Origin: Linanthus parryae
Lineage: Eukaryota; Streptophyta; Magnoliopsida; Ericales; Polemoniaceae
Assembly (NCBI GenBank): GCA_023055425.1
Contig: JALGPY010000003.1
Coordinates: 69,982,991-70,046,990, forward strand
DNA length: 64,000 bases
Reading direction: 5' to 3'
Both the position numbers and the translations under genes were made by a program. Numbering within the stretch: the stretch's first letter is position 1; each line of letters opens with the position of its first letter. Shown here piece after piece: positions 48,432 to 58,592 of the stretch. Below the pieces are notes generated by a model that was not told where the DNA came from, made no database searches, and saw only the letters and a list, made by a program, of their open reading frames with translations.

Positions 48432-49283
48432 TCATTGCCTCATTAGGCTATTATACCAAGTGCAGAACTTTGAGTCATACTCAGAATCAACCATATTAGG
48501 TGGCCTAATTCCTTTTGGAACCCAAATCTGCCTAACCTGTCCCTTAAGCTGATAAGGATAAGTATTCCTCATAATATGAGGTTCTGATCTTCTGAAGAGA
48601 CGAGTTAATCTGACATGACCAATTTTTCCACAGTAATGACATTTTGGAGAATGTCTGCTACCAGATTTGACAAAAGTAGTTTGGCCTTTTCTTTGGAAAA
48701 TTTGGATTATAGCCAATCCCACTTTTATGCATTAATTTCAGACTTCCTCCAAGAATGAGATTTAGATTATGTTTCTGAGCCTGTAAACTTAGCTAGGACC
48801 TTCTTGGATTCTTGAAGTTTCTCAGTCAAAGTACAGATCTGTTGTTCTAAATTCTCAGAATGAGCTTTTAGATCAGCATATCTTTCAGTTAAAAGAGTGT
48901 TTTGATCAACAACCTCTTTTTATCTGTGCCTTCAAGACTTTGAACCTGCTGTCCAAGGCCTTGAAGTATTTTTCCATCTTTGTATTAGAAACTTCAACAG
49001 TTTTGTTTGAAAATACTAGGTCCAGGTTTTCTTTTACCTGCTCATGAACTTTAATCTTTAAAGCAGAAATCTCATTTCTATAACTCTCTTCATTCAAAAA
49101 CATACTTTTGAGAATTTCAGGAAGTACATCAGATGGACTAGCAAGTAAATTTTTTACCATGTCTTCAATGTGTCTGTCTGATGAAATTTCCTCATTATGC
49201 TTTGCCATGAAGCATAAGTTTGCTTGCTCTTCTTCTGTGTATGAATCACTTGATGAATCAGAATCACTCCAGGAAGCCATCAT
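48432..49283 (-). pseudogene. Copia gag-pol linker region with second zinc-knuckle remnant
   Basis: Two stop-separated pieces lie in one frame, shifted from both gag and pol. The first (49283-48906) starts MMASWSDSDSSSDSYTEEEQ, an acidic stretch that commonly follows gag in this copia group, and has a Lys-rich coiled-coil-like tail. The second (48722-48432) includes CHYCGKIGHVR, the first half of a CCHC knuckle whose final cysteine is lost. Two compensating frameshifts must have occurred, near 49290 and near 48430. Confidence 0.7.
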
Positions 49284-49342
49284 GGCCTTCTTCCTTCTGT
49301 TGTCACCATCTTTTTTCTGAAAGTTAGGTTCTTCTTCTTTTG

Positions 49343-50308
49343 TGGACAGTCCCTTACTAAATGATCTGCATCACCACACTCAAAACAATTCATTACTTTA
49401 GTTTTATGTGACTGTGATGAAGATTTACCTTTTTAATCCTTTCTGCCTGAGGGTCTTGATCTCTCTCTGTTGTAATCCCTGTAACCAGAGTTTCTTTTCT
49501 TTCTGAGAATCCTTGCCAAGGCCTTGGAGATCAATGCTAAAGCCTCTTCATCATCAGGTTCCTCCTCAGTCTCAAGGCTTTGAGATTTTTCACTGTCTTT
49601 TGCCTTAAGAGCTAGGTTCCTGATATTTTCACTCAGATCACCTTCCACATCCTTCATAGACATTTCATGAGTGAGCAGCTTTCCTTGTAGATCATCTAGC
49701 TGAAGAAGACTCAAGTCCTGAGCTTCCACAATGGCTGTTGTCTTTGGCTCCCACTTTGCTTTTGGCAAGCTTCTCAGAATCTTTCTGACCTTCTCTTCAT
49801 TTGAGAACCTTTTTCCCAGGGATTCCAGATTGTTCACCACATCAGTGAATCTTTTGAACATTTCCTTGATGGTTTCATCTGAATTCATCTTGAACAACTC
49901 ATATTGCCTCAGAAGTATGTTGATTTTTGTCTGCTTAACCTGGCTGGTTCCTTCATATGTCACCACGAGTTTATCCCACACTTCTTTGGCACTTTTGCAG
50001 TTTGATACTCTGTTGAACTCATCTGCATTCAAAGCACAATATAGCAAATTCATAGCTTTGTAATTTTTGGATACCTTTTCCAATTCAGTGGCTGAGAGAT
50101 TTTCCTCAGACTTGACAGTTCTGACTCCATCAATTGTAGTGTAATACTCATGAGGACCATTCTGAAATATTGACCACAGTTCCATGTCTTGATCTATGAT
50201 GAACATCTTCATCAAGGCATTCCAATGCATGAAATTGTCACCACAGAACAATGGAGGTGTGTTAGCAGCCCTTCCTTGTGAGAATCCACCATCTCCTACA
50301 TTACTCAT
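49343..50308 (-). pseudogene. Copia gag (UBN2-type) with zinc knuckle
   Basis: The start is taken at the ATG of MSNVGDGG (50308-50306), a short distance after the primer-binding site. The longer frame upstream lies in the LTR. The domain order is an N-terminal segment ending in the copia-type G-D-N-F-M-H-W motif (residues about 20-30) and a UBN2-like core with AKEVWDKLVVTYEGTSQVK. A region follows with LPKAKWEPKTTAIVEA and then an acidic, basic-tailed C-terminus. A stop TAA (49435-49433) falls 291 residues in. The same frame then continues to a complete knuckle, CFECGDADHLVRDC (49384-49343). One base change therefore separates this gag from its knuckle. Gag would form the virus-like particle. 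The QSLE residues near 49570 come from a palindromic repeat. Confidence 0.82.
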
Positions 50309-50344
50309 AGTCACCAGATTGTTTGATCTAAAAACAGTGACACA

Positions 50345-50357
50345 AGCTCTGATACCA
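50345..50357 (-). other. Primer-binding site (initiator Met-tRNA type)
   Basis: The minus strand reads TGGTATCAGAGCT, complementary to plant initiator tRNA-Met, eight bases inside the 5' LTR end. This is the standard copia position. Confidence 0.88.
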
Positions 50358-50365
50358 ATTGAAAG

Positions 50366-52069
50366 TGTGTAATGTAGACTGAATACAGAACCTAAATACT
50401 CTAGAAGGGGGGTTGAATAGAGTATGGAAACTTTTTGCAAAACTTGAAGTTTAACAGGATAGCTTTGTGTGAAACTTGAAATCTCAAGGCCTTGAGATTT
50501 TGTAAACTGTCTGAAACTCACTAAGGCAAAATTGTAAGCTTCAAGGCCTTGAGCTGTGAACAATTCTAAACAACTTTTAAACCCTAGTTTGATTTGAATT
50601 GTGTGCAGCATATAATAATCAAACAGAAAAAGTAAAGCACAAAGCAATTTACAGAGTTCAGTCCCAATGGACCTAATCTCTGCCAGAGGGATCTAATCCC
50701 ACCAGGATTGGGCAAACACTTCTTATTACTCACACAGAAACAGCCCTAGATCTTCAAGCCTAAGTGATTTCCCTTATACCTATACAGTTTGTGGTTCCAA
50801 ACCTATCTAGTTCCAGCTACTAACTGTTGAACTAACAAGAACCTCTTGTTGTTCACTTGAACAACCAACCACTAGGTTAAGTGAGGTTTAATATAAGATA
50901 GAGATACACAGATGAAGTACAAATGAAGAACACAGTATAAAGATAAACTGTTGAAAGTCTGGAAGTGTTCTTCAGGAATGACCGGATTGATTTGATCTTC
51001 AGAAGTCTGGAATGAAGCTTGAATGATTGTGTGTTTGAACGGATGATCTCCCACGATTTTTTCACACCTCTCAGAGTAGTCTACAAGCCTCTCTTTTTTT
51101 AAAAAAAAATTCAAACTAGTCTCTTTTATCCACAGCTGCAACTGACTGAGAGGTTTTAGGATCTCAGTTGCTAAAAATCCTCCTTCTGTTTTCAACTTAA
51201 ATTCAAACAGCTTTCAGGTGGATATCCGTTGGAGTTTGTTGAGATTTCTCCTGCACGTTTAACAAACCTGCAACAGCAAAGAAACACTGCAACAACAAAA
51301 TCCAAACAACTAACAGTACTGAAACTGTTTGGTTATATAGTTTCTGATAAAACTGTTTAATAAATTTAGAACATCAATCTGCATATCCTCTAGAACAAAT
51401 AAGATATGAAAACAAGTTTAAGACACTTAGAAGTGAGTGAATAATCACAACACTAAGAGTCATAACCTGCAAGAAAGAATCAATCAAGTTCTGTAAAAAC
51501 TGTCAGTAGCTCAAGGCATATCTCAAGGCCTTGGAGCTCTGAACCTGTTTCACAGCATTTCAAAATTAAGCCCAGATAACTTTGATTCTTCCTGTTCTGA
51601 TCATTAACAATTTTGTTAGATTTACAAACCATAAATATATACCATAAACCACTAATTTGAATAATCAGATATCAAATTCTGCAACACAAAAATGTTAGAA
51701 CACATAGCAGAATAAGCAATCTCAAGGCTTTGAAGGTTTCTGTCAATCTCAAGGCCTTGAGATGACTAACAAGCCTTTGCTGCTAATGTCTTACCCTTTT
51801 GTCTTTCATCACTCATAAACAATTACCAATCAAAGCACATTCAGAGATCTTGACTCAACAATCTCCCCCTTGATGAAAGACAAAACCTATAGTATTGCAT
51901 AGATCTTCCTGCAACTCATAAGCAAAAATTAAATAACCACAATCTGCAGATAAAATGTATACTGAACCCAAACAGATAACCAAATACCAAAGAAATAAAA
52001 AAAATAACCAAAATAACTAAAGGCCAACTCTTATTATTTCCTGGATACTGCAAACAAAACACAAATACA
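50366..52069 (-). repeat. 5' LTR of the SIRE-like element
   Basis: About 1.70 kb, the partner of 41108-42826, beginning TGTGTAATGTAGACTG on the plus strand. It has small indels relative to the left LTR (for example near 51102 and 51620) and the same palindromes (50479-50500, 50541, 51521, 51746). Confidence 0.83.
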
Positions 52070-52340
52070 TTCTCCCCCTTTTTGACTTTCATCAAATAAG
52101 GCTGAAGAAATGTAGGAACATTACTCAGAGTTCAAAAATAAACTAAAAACAAAAACTAGCTAAAAAGTCAAGGCCTTGAGACAGAAAAGATAGAAGAGAA
52201 TAAGAAAGATGGTCACGGCTTTGGTAGTCTCTGATCTTCACTTCTTCTTTGATGTCTGGCGTTTCTCTGAGTCATCCCCAATTTCTTCCTCACTTGCAGC
52301 TTCTTCTGCAGACTGATTACCTTCTTGTTCAGCTTCAACT
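52070..52340 (-). mobile_element. Extra 271-bp 3' end of a SIRE-like copy
   Basis: Nearly identical to 42827-43097 (polypurine tract and ORF3 tail) but placed outside the 5' LTR. The match ends sharply at AGCTTCAACT (52340 / 43097). It shows that the 5' LTR is shared with, or fused to, another copy of the same family. Confidence 0.85.
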
Positions 52341-54036
52341 AAGAAAATAAGCAGTTCTAGCAGAACAACTGCCACATATCCAAAACATCCAAAATCAGAT
52401 CTCCTCTGCAACTAAAAATACCCCTAAACTTCTCCCCATTTTTTTAACTTTCATAAAAAAAGTGAGAAAATGTTGGATCAAACCTAATTGAAAATTTAAA
52501 ATTCCAAAAATAAAAATGAAAGAAAAGAGAGAATTTTCAAGGCTTTGAGAAAGATTAATGAGAAGGCTAGATCCAAGGCTTTTGGTCCGCATCCGTCTTG
52601 TCTCCTTCATAAACCTCTTGATCACTTCCTTCTTCCTCTTCATACTCATTCTCTATCTGTTCAGCCACCTTTTGTGCAACTTCTTCACCAGTCTCTTCAT
52701 CCTCAAATAGGTCAGTTGAATTGACAATTTCAGGAACCTTTCCTTTTTGTTTCTTCAGCTTTAGTTCTTTGAGTAGCAATCCTGATTCCACACTATGTTC
52801 CTCACTAGCTTCGTGTTCTTCAGCAGTCGTTTCCCCAACTTCCTTATCCCCAAAAAGGCTTATCCCCAGAACTGTGCTCATAAAATAGGTCTATGGTAGA
52901 ACCCGACTTCCTTGAGCCTTCGATAACTGCTGTGTCCTCTTCTTCCACATGTACCAAATTGATACTCTTGAAAATAATCTCAATCATATAATTCATCTTC
53001 CTGAACTCGGTACCCAGCTGATACTAACTCTCCTTGAGTTCATCTACCTCATTCTCAATAAATTCCATCTTCTGAAGAACTTGAGATTGGTCTTGATTCG
53101 TAGAAGGTAGGGCTACTGGAGTGGTTAAGGATTCAGGTTTAGAGAACTTCTTAGCCTTCAACTCATCAGCAAACAATTCAGAGTAGAAGTTCCATTCTCC
53201 CTCACTGGTTTTCACAATTCCAATCATTTGAAAGGAGTTTCATCTATCATTCCGAAACTAGTAGTAATTGTCTCTTCCCTGGCAACAGGTATCTCCAGAT
53301 GTTGAAAGAAAATTTAGATGAGGTTGGCATAAAGTAGAGGATGCTTCCTATTCTTGGTACAGCTTTATAGCATGTGTTTCATCACAATGCTTGGCAGATC
53401 AATCTCACAACCATGCATTATCAGATACATCAGATACAACACCCTATCAGACACCTCACCGAGATAGTATACAAGATTTTGGCTTCAACAGTTAACACAC
53501 AATGAGTTAATTTCTTAGAGGTAGTGGCCATGTTAGGTAAAAAGAGCTCTTCTTTAGAAAATTTGATACCATGAACCTTGCTATGGTAGTTTTTTTATTG
53601 TACCTCTTTGAATACCCCAAGACATTAGCAAAATCAACATGATCTAACTCCACCACAATACCAACTACCTTAGATGATATAGTCAAGTTCAGAGTATTCA
53701 CTTGTTTCATATTCAGATAAAAGAGTCTCGTAGGCCCAGGGTATGCCAAACTAGAGGGAAGTAGGATTTTCCAGATAGAACTTTTTTTCAGTCTCCTAAT
53801 GCACTCAAAATCCATAGAATCCAACATGCTAGTATTGATCATATTATAGTAAGCAATAGGAGTAGAGAGAAATCCATCTAACCAGATACCTCTTGCAGCA
53901 TTATTGATAAACCATTTAGAATAGATAGTTCTCTTACCAGAAGTTTTTTTCTCCTCTGAGTAAATCTGAATCTCCTTACCCTTGTCCTTTCCATAGATCT
54001 ATATCTCCTTCCGCTTGACCTTTTCTGAAGTATGTA
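52341..54036 (-). pseudogene. Diverged SIRE-like copy: LTR start, PPT and ORF3 remnant
   Basis: From 52341 to about 52430 the sequence looks like the start of another LTR. A worn polypurine tract (minus-strand AAAAAAATGGGGAGAAG, 52430-52446) and ORF3-like frames follow (52881-52567, 53227-53024, 53842-53507). The last has DFECIRRLKKSSIWKILLPS and GPTRLFYLNM, clearly homologous to the ORF3 at 44037-44684 but much diverged. Stops and frameshifts are frequent. It is cut at 54037 by the CACTA-like end. Confidence 0.7.
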
Positions 54037-54500
54037 TCTCACACTACTGAAACGAACCGAAATACGGTGAGAAAATAACGTCGTTTGTAGGGTTTTTCTC
54101 GCCGTTTAATGCATAAACGGTGAAAAATGGCTCAACCGTGAGGTATTTTGACGTTAATACTCTTCGGAAAGAAAAACCTTCACCGTAAAAGCCCTCTCAC
54201 CGTTCTTGATACTATAATACAGGAATAATGTCGCCGTTTATCATAAAATATATACGGCGACAGAGTTTTCATCTCGCAGTGTTTGGGCTGCCATATACGA
54301 CAAGTTTTTTTTTCCGTAAAAGGATATAATTTTGCGTTTTATGTGCTATGTTTTACGGAAAAGGTAAAGCCATATTAACTTAGTCTTGCCGTATTTGAGT
54401 GTTATATTGTACGACAAGAAAATAAACTTTCGTCATTTTTGTTGATAACTAATACAGCAAAATTAAATTCTCACCGTATTTGAGGTATGCCCTGCAACCA
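54037..54500. mobile_element. CACTA-like transposon terminus
   Basis: Begins CACTACTGAAACG. The next 450 bp contain many short subterminal words in both orientations: ACGGTGAG, CTCGCCGTTTA, TAAACGGTG, GTCGCCGT/ACGGCGAC, CTTGCCGTATTTGAG and CTCACCGTATTTGAG. CACTA ends with clustered subterminal repeats are the signature of En/Spm elements. The matching TAGTG end was not found before 57848, so it may be truncated. TCA (54034-54036) would be the 3-bp target copy. Confidence 0.55.
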
Positions 54501-55309
54501 TCCCAGATCATAGCTGGAGGTTTCCAACCTCTAGCTTATTTTCTGGCGCAACCAACACAAAGCCTTATGTTTTCAGTACAACCAACATAAGACACACATA
54601 CTGAACTTGAAATAACACAAAATACATTTCAAAAACATCAATATATATATATGTGTGTGTGTGTTCACAAAATTTACATTGCCAAAGTTTTACCCCCAAA
54701 TGTACAAGTCCAGTAGAGTAGACACCTATACTATGCGCATTATACTAAACCTATACTACCTATCGATCTTGAAGTTGAAAAATAATACATCTCATATTTC
54801 TGTAACTAGCTTTACCTCTAGTTGTATCTCCCTAAGTGCGACAAATTCGAAGATGCGGGCTCCGCCTTCACATTTGCGCGCTGCGCCGAAACGATCACCA
54901 TAATGTGCAAATGCCAAAGCCTGGATAAATCTTACAAGAGAACAGTACGTAAGAATATTAAAACACATAGTATTTTTAGTTTACGGAATAAAATCGTATA
55001 GCACAGCCACATATATACATTTAAGGTATATTATGGTTTCAATTCTCCGGTATATTTGGAAAACACAAAATGCAATAATTTACTACACTTTAACAGCGAT
55101 AAGATTCTGAGATGTTGGTTAGTTTGCTAAAATGCGGGCAATCCAACCAAACAATTGAGGGAAAACTAAACTGTAAATTCAATGTGCCGGGGTTGTTAAA
55201 GATAGTGACTAAACACAACGAACCCAATAATTGATAATTACTAGTCTAACACCCTTGAATTCGCTGTTCAACAAGAGAACATGGAACTTGAAACAGCATC
55301 TGAGAGCAT

Positions 55310-55650
55310 GGGCAACTGCGGCACTGTAACGGCTCCGGATGATGTCAATTGTCCGTTTGTTATGGCTTGACGTCGATCTCCAAAGTATTTTCAAACTTCA
55401 TGAACCGCCTCGTTTCGGTGGTTGGCCGATGCGCGTAACAAACAGGGACAACTACAACCAAAAACACCATAGAAATGAAAATTCCATGAGTATTGTTTTG
55501 TAGTTGTCCCTATTTCCTACGCACCTTCGTCAACCACCTAGCTGGGGCAGTTCATGAAGTTTGAGGATCGTTTGGAGACGTCGCCAAGACATGGTGAAGG
55601 GGAACAGAGCAGCAACATTAGCTAGAGCCTTACCGGTGACGCAGTTGCCC
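55310..55650. other. Long imperfect hairpin 1
   Basis: Three nested perfectly paired blocks define it: GGGCAACTGCG (55310) with CGCAGTTGCCC (55640); AAACTTCATGAAC (55393) with GTTCATGAAGTTT (55550); AGGGACAACTACA (55444) with TGTAGTTGTCCCT (55499). Sequence between the blocks pairs imperfectly. Arms are about 150 bp and the loop about 42 bp. Weaker pairing may extend out to roughly 55190 and 55790. Confidence 0.8.
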
Positions 55651-56010
55651 AAGCTCAGTCATGATAATTGTGCAGTTCCGTGTTCTTGCCGTTGAGACGC
55701 GACTTAATGGGTGTTGTAACAATATTTATTTAAGTGTTGCGTTGCAAAATCTAGCCACTGAACTGGAACCCTGGAAAAAAAAGTAAAAGAACAAATTAAC
55801 AAGTTGATTGTGATGGAAAGCTCAATTTAACAGAAGAACACAGCTACATGTACACAGTTAAGCTCATTTCAAGACAGGGCTAGTCCGAGTCAAAGAAGTA
55901 TATAACCGACATGTGTGCTGCAGAGAATACATGATGCTTGAAAAGGAAAGAATACGTACCACAACATAGGTCTCGCCGTTTCTTGCATCACGTCGATGTG
56001 CGAAGTATCT

Positions 56011-56157
56011 TCAAATTTAGAGAATTGGCCACTGGGTAGCGCGTAGCAAACCGGTGCAACTACAAACCAACACCATAGAATTCACAATTCCATGGGAATT
56101 GTTTTGGACTTGCACCAATTTTTCGGGCAGCCACCCAGATGGGCCAGTTCTTGAAAT
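56011..56157. other. Imperfect hairpin 2, related to hairpin 1
   Basis: The arms 56011-56059 and 56110-56157 pair imperfectly (GGTGCAA with TTGCACC; GAATTGGCC with GGGCCAGTTC). Its loop shares ACACCATAGAA and TTCCATG-ATTGTTTT words with hairpin 1, and both have AGTAT(C/T)TTCAAA before the arm. The two are therefore tandem relatives about 600 bp apart. Confidence 0.65.
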
Positions 56158-56753
56158 TACTGTTTGGAAAGTCAAGAAAACAATCCATACCAGATTGAAA
56201 AGAGTACAAACAAATTAGAATAAGGCACTTTTAAGCAAAGGGTAAATAGTAATTAACGACTGAAACATGAACATAAACTCACACAGCAAAATCAAACAAT
56301 TTTCTTTCACGAATCAATTAGGTTATAAGATATCAAATTATCAACAATGGTAGTGATAAAGAATTGAAAATACAGCAATGCATATATAGAACTTGAATAA
56401 TACTTGCTTATTACTAATGTATTTAAATGGGTTGCTCCAAATAATACTTGTTTATTAAATATACAGGACCCAACCAATATATATGTGGTTAAAATGGGTT
56501 TAAATCGGTTGCTCCAAATAATAATTCTTTATTAAATAGACAGGACCCAACTCATATACAATGTGGTAAAAACCCAATGGGTCAGACCCGATTGCATGCA
56601 TCTGTAACCAATTCCTTTAATCCACCAATTGGACTTTTACGGAGGATGAACACTATAAAAGCCCATACCTCGGTTCTCTTTTTCCACAGATCTATACATA
56701 ATCACCTTCTCTGTCACTAATCCCCCCCCACCCGCTAATATGACGCAACTTGA

Positions 56754-57014
56754 AACCACTTTCAAGAAACTGGGGTAGCCAAGTTTTGTTATGAAAGCCC
56801 CGATAAGAAAGTAAAAATAAAGACAAGAAAAGGAAAAAGAACAAAGAAGATTCAATCTGGTGGAAAGATTAAAGTGAAGGTTCAGAAAAGGGTTGCACCA
56901 GTCAAAACATCTATGGTTCTAGATGATGTAATGCCATTAGCAATGCTCCCTCCTGCGGAAGACACTCCCGTCTCCTGTGATGTTATTTTGGCCCTGCCTG
57001 CTCCTGCTCTTTAG
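56754..57014 (+). other. Unrecognised 87-codon open stretch, exon-like
   Basis: Open from after a TGA to a TAG with no start codon at its beginning. The first half is very basic (KKVKIKTRKGKRTKKI); the second half turns acidic and Pro-rich (MLPPAEDTPVSC). It could be a captured exon or chance. I recognise no domain and see no clear splice sites. Confidence 0.2.
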
Positions 57015-57847
57015 CTGTTTTCCTTTTAGTTGTTTTGCTTTTTTTTTTTTAATTTCTTTATGTAATTTCCCTATTAGGCAGATTATTAACAGTGTTTTAT
57101 CTTGAACTTATTCTTCGTGTTTCCTTTCGAATTTTAATTGTTGTTTAATATATTAACGGGATCGAATGTCGGCAATAATCGAAACAAAAATAGAAAACGA
57201 ATTACTCATCAACCAATTTCAAGCCTAACAGTATGCAAACAACAACTAAAATCAACTAAAATTTAACAATCCATTACCAATTTCAAGCAATTTCAAGCAT
57301 TTTCAAGATAAAAAAACATAAACATCTACCAGCTCTAAAAAACCAGATCCAAAAAACCAATAAAACAAGAGAAAGGGTTTATGAGCTACAAACCTTAATA
57401 GCCAGGATGTACATAAATGGTTTCACCTTGTAACTTCCTTCGCCTGAAACCCACGCTCAGACCGTCCACTGCAATCCCTTCAAAAACCTAACACAAATCA
57501 ATAATTAAAATCAATTATCAACACAAATCAATAATAAAAATCAATTGATACATGAGAGACAGAAGGGTTTACGATTCAGCTTACATGATTTGCAGAGAAG
57601 GGTTGACGATGGCAATTTGCTGGAGAAGGGTCGACGATGGCGATTTGTAGATCGTGTGGCTTCTAGGTGCACCGCTCCACCATTTTCTCTCAATTCTCTC
57701 TTATCTTCTCTCCCTTTTCTCCCTTCTCTCTCTTTTCTATCTTCTCTCTTCTTCTGGCTTATGGAAATGTGAAGGGTTTCATTCCCCAGACCTAGGGTTT
57801 TCTCTCTTGACTGGCGCGGGCTAAGCTAAGCCCTAGTTATGTGAAGG

Positions 57848-58592
57848 GTTCCAACAAACTTCTTATTTATAAACAGCTAAGCCCTAGATATCAAGCCCAG
57901 AGAGTTACCCTACTCTGTTTCAGCTTGTGATTCTTCCTATCCTATCTAGTACATGCTCTAGCTAACTGATAAAATAAGAATGATTTGTTGTTTCTCGTGG
58001 ACAACTCACTAGAAAAATTAATTATAAGTGTAAAAAAATATATACAAATAAAGATCATATGAAGAACACTGTAAAATCAGTGAAGCTGTGAAGCTTCAAG
58101 TGTTCTTCTGGAAACTGGAATAGATTGAGTGATTGTTTGATCACATTCAATGATGCTTGTCAATCCGTGAGAGTCTATGAATCTCTGTAATTCTTTGTTC
58201 TTATAAATTTCTCTCGATAAGTGTCTCCTTTTATGTGAATTTGAATTGTAGATATATGAAGAACTCTGCAACAAAAATCCCTAAAAATCCACCTGAGATC
58301 TTTGACTCGCAACAGCTTGCTTCAAACGACTAGCTGCTTGATTTGCTCATTAATTTTGATCTGATCTTACATCTTAATGAAAGTTCAGATAACGTTACAT
58401 AACAGGAGCACACCATATCAGAGGCATTGATTGCCACTTATACATGTCTGTAAATAAGGAAACCTAGTCAAACGTGCAACAGAGAGTTAGCTGATGATCC
58501 CTGCAAAATAATTTGGGAAAATATTGAGATTAAGGTATGATATAAGGCATCATTATTTTTTCTTTCATCATACAATATAGCATAATCAATCA
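57848..58592 (-). mobile_element. SIRE-type copia LTR fragment
   Basis: Aligns with 32117-32860 (shared words ACAAACTTCTTATT, GCTAAGCCCTAGATATCAA and GTGTTCTT(C/T)TGGAAACTGGAAT). The first 330 bp of the LTR are missing at the junction with the preceding block. It ends TAGCATAATCAATCA, giving a TG start on the minus strand. A CTCAGGGGGAGTTC string (58621-58634, minus strand) nearby may be the polypurine tract. Confidence 0.65.

Larger units (their letters stand above)
41099..52340 (-). mobile_element. SIRE/Maximus-like Ty1/copia element with extra flanking element sequence
   Basis: Reading leftward: right LTR (52069-50366), Met-tRNA primer-binding site (50357-50345), gag, protease-integrase-RT-RNase H, a third ORF, polypurine tract (42840-42827) and left LTR (42826-41108). 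The order PR-INT-RT-RH marks it as copia, and the downstream ORF plus the RT/RNase H sequence point to the SIRE (Sirevirus) group. Coding lesions are few, so it is fairly young. Its right LTR is followed by 271 bp of a further element 3' end (52070-52340), not by host DNA. Confidence 0.85.
54501..57847. other. Body of the CACTA-like segment or unassigned DNA
   Basis: Holds two long foldbacks (listed separately), a short unrecognised plus-strand frame (56754-57014), a duplicated AATAATACTTGTTTATTAAAT-type block (56435 and 56518), and a pyrimidine-rich stretch with a tandem duplication GAGAAGGGT(T/C)GACGATGGC (57593 and 57622). On the minus strand the latter resembles a gene leader with an intron-like GTAAG...TTAG segment, but no transposase domain is visible. 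It ends at a junction with a copia LTR. Confidence 0.4.
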
